This document shows positions 26,384 to 33,786 of a stretch of 64,000 nucleotides of DNA, one piece after another (position 1 is the stretch's first letter; each line of letters begins with the position of its first letter). Source of the DNA: Croceitalea marina (GTDB lineage: Bacteria; Bacteroidota; Bacteroidia; Flavobacteriales; Flavobacteriaceae); the NCBI RefSeq assembly GCF_042684265.1, contig NZ_JBHULB010000081.1, forward strand, positions 62,001-126,000, read 5' to 3'. Made by a program: the position numbers and the translations under genes. Under the pieces are notes generated by a model, which had not been told where the DNA came from, did no database searches, and saw only the letters and a program-made list of their open reading frames with translations.

Positions 26384-27685
26384 ATGAAAGTAAAAGGATT
26401 ACGATGGTGGATTATTACGCTGATTGCTTTGGCTACGGTAATTAATTACATAGATAGACAAGCACTACCTGTCCTTTGGCCTGATATGGCGGAGGATTTA
26501 TATCCCGATAAAACTACTGACGAACGTAAGGGTATTTATGCAATTATTTCTACCATTTTTATATTTTCTTATGCTTTTGGTCAAGCTATTTTCGGAAAGA
26601 TTTTTGACAGGGTCGGAACAAGGATAGGGTTTACACTCTCTATAGGTTTTTGGTCAATTGCTACCGCATTACATGCTTTTGCAAAAGGGGTTGTCAGCCT
26701 CAGTATTTTTCGTTCCTTATTGGGAATTTCAGAAGCTGGAAACTGGCCAGGTGCCGCTAAGGGAAATGCGGAATGGTTCCCGACCAAGGAACGAGCATTC
26801 GCACAAGGTATTTTTAACTCTGGTGCGGCTATTGGAGGAATTATTGCCTTCCCAACAATAGGATTACTTTCGGTCTATTTCAGTTGGGGTTACATTTTTA
26901 TTATAGTAGGCCTACTAGGCTTGCTATGGCTTATTCCATGGTGGATTTTAGTAAAATCGCCACCTTCAAAGCATCCGTGGATAACAGATGAGGAACGCCA
27001 ATATATTTTAACGGGGCAACAGAACCAAGATATAGATGCTGATGGGGAATTTGACGAAGGATATAATCCAGATACTGGTAAAATGCTTTCCCATAAAGAA
27101 AGTTGGGGGGTAATTATAGCATCTGCCGCTATTGATCCCATTTGGTGGTTATTTATCTTTTGGATACCAATTTATCTGAATGAGGTTTATGGAATGGATG
27201 TAAAGGCAATTGGTTTTTATGCTTGGGTGCCTTATGTTGGAGCAATGCTCGGAGCATGGTTTGGAGGACTTTTGGCCCAAAATCGTATTAAAGTAGGTTG
27301 GACTGTTAACAAAACGCGTAAGTTGGTAATTACGCTTGGATGTTTGATTATGTTACCCACTTTGTTGGCGATGGCTAATCCAGGGGGACCTGAAACAGCT
27401 GTGGTATTAATGGCAGTTATATTATTTGGTTTCCAGACGGCTATTGGAAATGTACAGACTTTGCCTAGTGATTTTTTTGGAGGTAAATCGGTTGGTACCC
27501 TAGCAGGATTTGCCGGTATGGCTGCTAAGTTAGGAGCATTTGGGTTAACTGCATTGGTTCCATGGCTTACATCGGGAGGAAACTATACCCCAGCTTTCAT
27601 TATCGGAGCGGCATTGGCAATAATCGCTATGACTAGTGTGTTGGTCTTATGTCCGAAGATTGAACCTTTAACAGACAAAAAATAA
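26384..27685 (+). CDS. MFS transporter, hexuronate/anion:cation symporter type
   Basis: 433 aa with about 12 membrane segments. The N-terminus WWIITLIALATVINYIDRQALPVLWPDMAEDL resembles ExuT-type hexuronate permeases of the ACS family, and GKIFDRVGTRIGFTLSIGFW is the loop 2-3 MFS motif. The large central loop (about 200-235) is acidic. It is the first gene of the monomer-catabolism block (SDRs, KdgK and KdgA follow with gaps of 8-45 nt). It probably brings unsaturated uronate or DEH from the periplasm, where PL17 and PL6 release it, into the cytoplasm. Substrate is inferred from family and context. Confidence 0.87.
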   Translation: MKVKGLRWWIITLIALATVINYIDRQALPVLWPDMAEDLYPDKTTDERKGIYAIISTIFIFSYAFGQAIFGKIFDRVGTRIGFTLSIGFWSIATALHAFAKGVVSLSIFRSLLGISEAGNWPGAAKGNAEWFPTKERAFAQGIFNSGAAIGGIIAFPTIGLLSVYFSWGYIFIIVGLLGLLWLIPWWILVKSPPSKHPWITDEERQYILTGQQNQDIDADGEFDEGYNPDTGKMLSHKESWGVIIASAAIDPIWWLFIFWIPIYLNEVYGMDVKAIGFYAWVPYVGAMLGAWFGGLLAQNRIKVGWTVNKTRKLVITLGCLIMLPTLLAMANPGGPETAVVLMAVILFGFQTAIGNVQTLPSDFFGGKSVGTLAGFAGMAAKLGAFGLTALVPWLTSGGNYTPAFIIGAALAIIAMTSVLVLCPKIEPLTDKK

Positions 27686-27717
27686 ATATATAATACTTAA
27701 CAATACACTTATAAAAT

Positions 27718-28482
27718 ATGAGTAATAACGAAGGTAAAGTTGCGGTAGTAACAGGAGCAACGGGAGGCATAGGTTTTGAAGTTGCAAAAAGATTAGGTGA
27801 AGATGGTTATACCGTAGTTTTGAACGGTATAGAAGATGAGGTCGGTGCGGAACGGGTAAAAGAGCTTGTTGCCAAGGGTATCAATGCTGAATATTATGGT
27901 TTCGACGTTACCAGTGAAGAAGCCGTGACGTCCAATATTACCAAGATTGGGGAGAAGTACGGTAAAATAGACGTGCTTGTGAACAATGCCGGAGGCCTAG
28001 GCGGAAGATCACGATTCGAAGAGATGACGACGGATTTTTACAGGTTCGTAATGGCCCTTAACCTTGATTCGGTATTTTTTGCTTCAAGGGCCGCGATACC
28101 TTTTCTTAAAAAAGGTGAACATCCATCGATAATCAATTACACTTCGAACGCAGGTTGGACGGCAGGAGGTCCTGGAGCAGGTATCTATGGCACGTCAAAA
28201 GCGGGGGTCCATGCGATAACAAGGGCATTGGCAAAAGATTTGGCGGAGTACGGGATACGGGCGAACGCGGTATCACCGGGTACTATAGACACGCCTTTCC
28301 ATGCACAGATAAAGGCTACCAAGCCAGAGGTTTTTGCTTCGTGGGCGAATAATATCATGCTTGGCAGGTTAGGGCAGCCCGAAGATGTTGCGGGAGTAAT
28401 TTCCTTTCTGGCGAGCAAGGATGCTTCGTTCATCACGGCGGAAACGATTCAAATAGGAGGCGGACAAGCTTTAGGAATATAA
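27718..28482 (+). CDS. SDR-family oxidoreductase, GC-shifted
   Basis: 254 aa classical short-chain dehydrogenase. Nucleotide motif TGATGGIG near the N-terminus, NNAG at about 88-91, catalytic Ser143, Tyr157 and Lys161 (YGTSK). It would reduce a keto sugar acid, or oxidise KDG-type intermediates, with NAD(P)H. Its DNA is visibly GC-richer than its neighbours (28201-28260 is about 57% G+C against about 38% for a comparable stretch of the next SDR), with codons such as GCG, ACG and CGG. This suggests a separate origin or recent replacement. With the second SDR it supplies DEH reductase activity; which of the two does so is not settled. Confidence 0.85.
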   Translation: MSNNEGKVAVVTGATGGIGFEVAKRLGEDGYTVVLNGIEDEVGAERVKELVAKGINAEYYGFDVTSEEAVTSNITKIGEKYGKIDVLVNNAGGLGGRSRFEEMTTDFYRFVMALNLDSVFFASRAAIPFLKKGEHPSIINYTSNAGWTAGGPGAGIYGTSKAGVHAITRALAKDLAEYGIRANAVSPGTIDTPFHAQIKATKPEVFASWANNIMLGRLGQPEDVAGVISFLASKDASFITAETIQIGGGQALGI

Positions 28483-28492
28483 TTTAAACCAA

Positions 28493-29248
28493 ATGGGTAA
28501 ACTAAAAGGAAAGGTAGCTGTAGTTACCGGAGGATCTAGAGATATTGGTCAAGCAATAGCGATCAAGCTTGCAAAAGAAGGCGCTAAGGTTGTAGTTAAT
28601 TACTACAATACTGAATCAGGTGCAAATGAAACTGTTTCAAAAATAAAAGCACTAGATCAAGAAGCAATAGCAGTAAAAGCAGATGTTTCAAAGCTTTCAG
28701 ATATCGAGCATTTAAAACAAAAGACCATGGAAGCCTTTGGTGATAATGTAGATATTTTGGTAAATAATGCCGGCGGACTTTTCGCTCGCAAGACCTTACA
28801 AGAATTTGACGAAGCATTTTATGACTTGGTCATGAATGTTAATTTTAAATCGACGGTCTTCGTAAGTCAAGCTTTTGAGTCGGCAATGAATAAAGGAGCT
28901 TCAATAATAAACCTTTCTTCCCAAGCTTCCCGAGATGGTGGTGGTGGTGGTTCGGCACTATATGCTTCTTCTAAGGGAGCTGTAACAACCTTTAGTAGGG
29001 CAATGGCAAAAGAGTTAGGTCCAAAGGGGATTCGAGTAAACGCAATTTGCCCTGGTCTAATTGGTACAAAATTCCATGATGACTTTACAAAAGATGAGAT
29101 TCGTGCTAAAGTAGCGGCTTCAACACCACTACGAAAAGAGGGCGCTGCGGAAGAAGTTGCAGACTTAGTTGCTTATTTAGCTTCTGATGAGTCTTCTTTT
29201 ATAACAGGAAACAATATAGATATAAACGGCGGTTTGGCCTTTAGTTAA
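28493..29248 (+). CDS. SDR-family oxidoreductase, probable DEH reductase
   Basis: 251 aa classical SDR with TGGSRDIG cofactor motif, NNAGG, and catalytic Tyr157/Lys161 (YASSK). The TGGSRDIG loop, rather than TGxxxGIG, carries an Arg-Asp that may favour NADPH; that is inference. In alginate degraders an SDR reduces DEH (4-deoxy-L-erythro-5-hexoseulose uronate) to KDG, and this gene sits directly before KdgK and KdgA with native base composition, making it the better DEH reductase candidate of the two SDRs. A GGGGG run at about 149-153 is unusual but in frame. Confidence 0.87.
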   Translation: MGKLKGKVAVVTGGSRDIGQAIAIKLAKEGAKVVVNYYNTESGANETVSKIKALDQEAIAVKADVSKLSDIEHLKQKTMEAFGDNVDILVNNAGGLFARKTLQEFDEAFYDLVMNVNFKSTVFVSQAFESAMNKGASIINLSSQASRDGGGGGSALYASSKGAVTTFSRAMAKELGPKGIRVNAICPGLIGTKFHDDFTKDEIRAKVAASTPLRKEGAAEEVADLVAYLASDESSFITGNNIDINGGLAFS

Positions 29249-29293
29249 TACAACTTAACAGTAAAATAGCAATCAAAATAATAAAGTATTCAA

Positions 29294-30334
29294 ATGAAGA
29301 AAGTAGTGACCTTTGGTGAGATTATGCTTCGTTTAGCACCTCCGGGATTTTTAAGGTTTTCTCAGGCCAATAGTTTTGATGTGGTCTATGGGGGTGGAGA
29401 ATCTAATGTGGCGGTATCCTTGGCCAACTATGGTGTGCCAGTAGATTTTGTGACAAGATTACCCAAAAACGATATTGGTGATTGTGCCTTGATGGAAATG
29501 CGCAAACGTGGTGTTGGTACAGATAAAATCGTATTTGGAGGAGACCGATTAGGAATTTATTTTTTAGAGACCGGTGCAGTTTCAAGGGGATCAAAAGTAG
29601 TTTACGATAGGGCACATTCCGCAATTGCCGAAATAGAAAAGGGAATGATCGATTGGGATGCTGTCTTTGATGGGGTTGAATGGTTTCATTGGACAGGTAT
29701 TACCCCAGCCATTTCTCAAGGGGCTGCAGATGTTTGTTTAGAAGCTGTAAAGGCGGCATCGGCTAAAGGTATTACTATTTCTACTGACCTTAACTACAGA
29801 GCGAAACTTTGGAAATATGGTGGTGATCGAGAAGCTATCATGACAGAACTGACAAGCTATTGCGATATTATTTTAGGTAATGAAGAAGATGCAGAAAAGC
29901 ACTTTGGTATCCATCCAGAAGGTCTAGATGTTCATAAACATGGTCATGAGGTGAAGGCTGAGGCTTTTCTATCAGTTTGTAAACAGATGATGAAGAAGTT
30001 TCCAAAGGCAAAAAAAGTAATTACCACTCTGAGGGGCTCTATTTCTGCTTCTCATAATACATGGGCAGGTGTCTTATATGATGGAAATAAAATGTATGAG
30101 ACGCGCCAATATCAAATTACGGATATAGTTGATAGAGTAGGTGGAGGAGACTCATTTATGGGAGGCCTCATTTACGGATTGTTAAAATACCCTGAGGATG
30201 ATCAAAATGCTTTAGACTTTGCTGTTGCCGCTTCGTGTTTAAAACATACCATTAAAGGTGATGCAAATTTGGTTACGGTAGCAGAAGTTGAAAAATTAAT
30301 GGGTGGAGATGCTTCTGGTCGTGTAGCAAGATAG
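29294..30334 (+). CDS. kdgK: 2-keto-3-deoxygluconate (KDG) kinase
   Basis: 346 aa PfkB-family sugar kinase. The N-terminal substrate-binding stretch FGEIMLRLAPPG and YGGGESNVAVSLANYG are typical of KDG kinases, and the catalytic GGGDSF places the base Asp286. The enzyme phosphorylates KDG to KDPG with ATP in the cytoplasm. It follows the DEH reductase candidate and precedes the KDPG aldolase by 8 nt, forming the classical terminal pair of alginate and pectin catabolism. Length and motifs are complete. Confidence 0.93.
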   Translation: MKKVVTFGEIMLRLAPPGFLRFSQANSFDVVYGGGESNVAVSLANYGVPVDFVTRLPKNDIGDCALMEMRKRGVGTDKIVFGGDRLGIYFLETGAVSRGSKVVYDRAHSAIAEIEKGMIDWDAVFDGVEWFHWTGITPAISQGAADVCLEAVKAASAKGITISTDLNYRAKLWKYGGDREAIMTELTSYCDIILGNEEDAEKHFGIHPEGLDVHKHGHEVKAEAFLSVCKQMMKKFPKAKKVITTLRGSISASHNTWAGVLYDGNKMYETRQYQITDIVDRVGGGDSFMGGLIYGLLKYPEDDQNALDFAVAASCLKHTIKGDANLVTVAEVEKLMGGDASGRVAR

Positions 30335-30342
30335 ATATAGTT

Positions 30343-31011
30343 ATGGCACAATATTCAAGAATAGAAGTTGCAAATGTGATGAAAGAATCAGGGATGGTTC
30401 CCTTATTTTATCATCCTGATGTTGAAGTGGGTAAAAAGGTACTAAAGGCATGTTTTGATGGCGGAGCAAGATTGATGGAGTTCACTGCTCGAGGTGATTT
30501 TGCGTTTGAAGTGTTTTTAGAGTTGAGCAAATATGCAATTAAGGAGCTTCCAGGAATGATTATGGGAGTAGGCTCAATTACCGACGCTGCTGCGGCAAGT
30601 ATGTTCATGCAGATGGGTGCTAATTTTATTGTTACGCCTTCATTGAGAGAAGATATTGCTAAAGTTTGCAATAGAAGAAAAGTATTGTGGTCACCAGGCT
30701 GCGGTTCGTTAACTGAAATCAACAATGCAGAAGAACTAGGTTGTGAAATTGTTAAACTATTCCCGGGATCTACTTATGGTCCAGGTTTTGTCAAGGCCAT
30801 TAAGGGGCCACAACCATGGACGCGTGTCATGCCAACCGGTGGTGTTAGTACTGATGAAGAAAACTTAAAAGGATGGTTCGATGCTGGTGTAACTTGTGTT
30901 GGTATGGGCTCTAAACTAATTAGCAAAGAGATGCTTTCCAATGGGGATTTTAAAGGACTTGAAGAAAAAGTCCGTACTACTTTAAAGACTATTACCCAAG
31001 TAAGAAGCTAG
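30343..31011 (+). CDS. kdgA: KDPG aldolase
   Basis: 222 aa class I aldolase of the KDPG/KHG family. The Schiff-base Lys138 lies in EIVKLFPGSTYGPGFVKAI, Glu46 in LMEFTARGD is the likely general acid/base, and MPTGGVS is the phosphate-binding strand. It cleaves KDPG to pyruvate and glyceraldehyde-3-phosphate. The gene follows kdgK within 8 nt and is followed 5 nt later by the Nramp-like gene, so all three are presumably cotranscribed. Confidence 0.93.
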   Translation: MAQYSRIEVANVMKESGMVPLFYHPDVEVGKKVLKACFDGGARLMEFTARGDFAFEVFLELSKYAIKELPGMIMGVGSITDAAAASMFMQMGANFIVTPSLREDIAKVCNRRKVLWSPGCGSLTEINNAEELGCEIVKLFPGSTYGPGFVKAIKGPQPWTRVMPTGGVSTDEENLKGWFDAGVTCVGMGSKLISKEMLSNGDFKGLEEKVRTTLKTITQVRS

Positions 31012-31016
31012 GTTGT

Positions 31017-32297
31017 ATGGACAAGGTAAGCGCAAGTAATACATCATTACTCAAAAAAATGCTTGCAGCGCTACTAGCCTTTGGTCCAGGTATTTTTGCT
31101 ATCGGCTATACCATTGGCACTGGTAGTGTTACTTCAATGATCGTTGCTGGCAGTACATATGGCATGCAACTGTTATGGGTGTTATTGTTGAGTTCTTTCT
31201 TTTCAGGAATCTTAATGTATGTTTATGGAAACTATGCTTTAATTACTGGCGAAACAGGATTATATGCATTTAAAAAACATTTGAAATACGGTAAGTTGAT
31301 TGCCATTTTAATAATTATTGGTATTTCATTTGGTCAGTGGAATTCACTAATGGGAATTTTAGGTATTTCATCAAATATCATTTTTGAAATTATTCATATT
31401 TATTTTCCAACAGTCGGTGACCATCAATATGAGACTGTTCTAATAATAGCAATTTTAGTAATTGCTATTATGTATGGCCTACTAATGGTAGGGAGATATA
31501 CATTTTTTGAAAAGATTTTGGTTGTTTTTGTAACCATAATGGCGTTCTCTTTTCTGATATCGCTTTTTATGGTTTATCCTTTACCCATTCAGGTGGCCAA
31601 AGGTTTAGTTCCTTCAATTCCTTCTGTAGAAGGAGGTAAAATGATGGTGGCAGCATTCGTAGGTACTACAATGGCAGCAGCTACATTTCTTTCGAGACCT
31701 TTATTTGTTCAAGGAAAAGGATGGACAATTAAGAACCTTAAACAACAAAAGAAAGATGCCATTATCGCAGCGTGTTTGGTCTTTTTTATCAGTGCTACAA
31801 TTATGGCTGTTGCATGTGGTGCACTTTTTCAGAGTGGGCAACCTGTAACCAAGGTTTTAGATATGGTTGAAGTATTAGAGCCAGTTGCTGGAAAATTTGC
31901 ACTTACCCTTTTCTTTTTTGGAACTTTAAGTGCTGGTTTATCGTCAATATTCCCCTGTATTCTAATTGCGCCTATATTAGTTGCGGATTACCAATCAGGA
32001 AAACTAGATACTACTTCACGTCAATTTAAGTTAATTACCTTTTTTGCATGCCTTTTCGCTTTGATTGTTCCTGTTTTTGGAGCAAATCCAATAGAAATGC
32101 AAATTGTATCTCAAGTATTTAATGTTTTTGTGTTGCCACTTGTAATCATAGGAATATTGATCTTGATCAATAATAAAAAATCAAGAAAACTATATAAGAC
32201 GAGTTTGCTTGTCAATTTAAGCTTATTAGGGGCCTTATTTTTTTCTTGTGTAATTTCTTATAATGGCGTTCTTGGGCTGATAGGTTATTTTACCTAA
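31017..32297 (+). CDS. Nramp-related membrane transporter lacking the metal motif
   Basis: 426 aa with about 11 membrane segments. The first helix (FGPGIFAIGYTIGTGSVTS then AGSTYGMQLLWVLLLSS) aligns with the Nramp TM1 pattern, but the metal-binding DPGN is replaced by IGTGS at about 33-37. The matching TM6 region (209-236) has no MPH motif either. Family similarity is clear, yet the residues that bind Mn/Fe in true Nramp proteins are absent, so divalent-metal transport is doubtful. It starts 5 nt after kdgA, implying a role in uronate metabolism, perhaps sugar-acid or organic-acid transport. That role is inference. Confidence 0.75.
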   Translation: MDKVSASNTSLLKKMLAALLAFGPGIFAIGYTIGTGSVTSMIVAGSTYGMQLLWVLLLSSFFSGILMYVYGNYALITGETGLYAFKKHLKYGKLIAILIIIGISFGQWNSLMGILGISSNIIFEIIHIYFPTVGDHQYETVLIIAILVIAIMYGLLMVGRYTFFEKILVVFVTIMAFSFLISLFMVYPLPIQVAKGLVPSIPSVEGGKMMVAAFVGTTMAAATFLSRPLFVQGKGWTIKNLKQQKKDAIIAACLVFFISATIMAVACGALFQSGQPVTKVLDMVEVLEPVAGKFALTLFFFGTLSAGLSSIFPCILIAPILVADYQSGKLDTTSRQFKLITFFACLFALIVPVFGANPIEMQIVSQVFNVFVLPLVIIGILILINNKKSRKLYKTSLLVNLSLLGALFFSCVISYNGVLGLIGYFT

Positions 32298-32437
32298 GAA
32301 TTTAAATACGATTAAGCAGGATGCGAGGTAGGCACAAGATTAAAGCGGATTTTTAGAGGATACCTTTGTTTTGATGGATGAAGATTTATACCCTTTTTAA
32401 TGAATATCAATATGTTACTTGTTATGACCTATTCAAA

Positions 32438-33673
32438 TTAGTCGTTTATGTTTAATAACCTCACTGCTCCTGAAACAGGATTATTATTGATGTCTACTCC
32501 AGAAAAGGTTCCTGTACCTGCTTTGTTTTCAGAAAGAAGCTCATAATTTTTAATGTACAAAGAAGCCTTTAGTAACCTAAAAATACCAGTAATATCAAAG
32601 TGAAGTTCCAATATTTGACCCTTGCCCGCAATGGTAACTCTATCATTCTCTAATTCAATATCCTCAATATTGCTTAATATATTATAGTGATATTTTTGAA
32701 TGCGAAAATCTAGCTCAATCTGCTCATTTTCTAACGAAAAGATAGCCTTATAATCATTTGGTATTTTAGCAAATATGCTAGCATATGGGCTTTGTGGCGA
32801 TATTTTTGATAATTGTATTGGAACTCTACTAGGAACTATATGACGAAATTTGATTAGCTCTTGGCATATAGCAGGATGAAAATGGACAGATTTTGATTCT
32901 TGTTCCATTTCTTGTTGAGAATTCATTTGCACCAGCATTAATTTTCCAGCAATACTATGGTCGTATTTATCAAATGAGGAGTATGCGCCAATTAAAATGG
33001 GCCTTTCAGAATATGAGGCCATGCCTACATAAAAAATCATTTTTGAACCTTGTATTTTCTTATTCTGAATGAAGTGCTTACAGTCAAAATGAACAAAATT
33101 GTTCTCTTGTTTTATAGTGCCGAACAAGTCATAAAAAACAGGTTCGTTTTGCGAGTTTAGATAAACAAAAGTGAGTTCAAAAGTTTTCCAGTTATTATGG
33201 ATGGTTAACTGACCTTTGGTCATTTTTTTATCTTCACCGTAATAGTAACATACATAGTAGAATTCTTCATTTTGTGAAAGATTCTGCAGGAGTGTTATTT
33301 GTTTTAAGTGCTCATCTTTACTACTGATTTCCTTCTCTATAAAGTCATAGACCCCTGTATACCCCAAATAGTTAAAAAATAAATCTCGATATTCTCTACT
33401 TATTTTCACAATGGGCTTGCCGGATACTAACTCACGTTGCTTATTGTAGAGGTATTTTCCATTCACATAGTCCTTTAAGACTAGTTCCAAGTCGTTTTTT
33501 AAGTTTGGCTTTTCACTATCGTAATTACCGAAACCATAAAGTTGAAAATCTTTGTAGTTTTCAATAGCATGCGATTTTTTAAAATGTCGAACAATTGCCT
33601 CTAATAAAGTATTAAAGGTGTATTTGGTGAGCAACAAAGGACTATTATCTGATTGAAGTTTTTTATATTCCAT
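32438..33673 (-). CDS. uncharacterised protein divergent from TonB receptor
   Basis: 411 aa, no signal peptide or membrane segment, so probably cytoplasmic. I do not recognise the family. The first ~115 residues are charged and helical (FNTLLEAIVRHFKKSHAIENYKD and a later YLGYTGVYDFIE). The remainder looks beta-rich, with repeated strand patterns (KGQLTIHNNWKTFELTFVYL, and a symmetrical set near the C-terminus ending GTGTFSGVDINNNPVSGAVRLL). It is transcribed away from the TonB receptor across a 113-nt region filled with TTGGAAT elements, so a sensor or regulator for the receptor-hydantoinase operon is conceivable. No DNA-binding motif is evident. Confidence 0.7.
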   Translation of the reverse strand: MEYKKLQSDNSPLLLTKYTFNTLLEAIVRHFKKSHAIENYKDFQLYGFGNYDSEKPNLKNDLELVLKDYVNGKYLYNKQRELVSGKPIVKISREYRDLFFNYLGYTGVYDFIEKEISSKDEHLKQITLLQNLSQNEEFYYVCYYYGEDKKMTKGQLTIHNNWKTFELTFVYLNSQNEPVFYDLFGTIKQENNFVHFDCKHFIQNKKIQGSKMIFYVGMASYSERPILIGAYSSFDKYDHSIAGKLMLVQMNSQQEMEQESKSVHFHPAICQELIKFRHIVPSRVPIQLSKISPQSPYASIFAKIPNDYKAIFSLENEQIELDFRIQKYHYNILSNIEDIELENDRVTIAGKGQILELHFDITGIFRLLKASLYIKNYELLSENKAGTGTFSGVDINNNPVSGAVRLLNIND

Positions 33674-33675
33674 AA

Positions 33676-33743
33676 AATTCCAATTATTTATATTGGAATT
33701 ACTAAAAATATAAAAACTATTTGGAATAAATGATTTGGAATAA
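33676..33743. promoter_or_regulatory. TTGGAAT element array in divergent intergenic region
   Basis: AATTCCAAT (33676-33684) and ATTGGAATT (33692-33700) form a 9-bp inverted repeat with a 7-nt spacer. Two further identical 11-mers, ATTTGGAATAA, follow at 33719-33729 and 33733-33743, offset by exactly 14 nt. It looks like a cooperative binding array for a regulator controlling one or both divergent genes. The binder is unknown. Confidence 0.5.
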
Positions 33744-33786
33744 TAGATAATTTACATTTAGGGAATAACTAACAACTAAAAAGACT

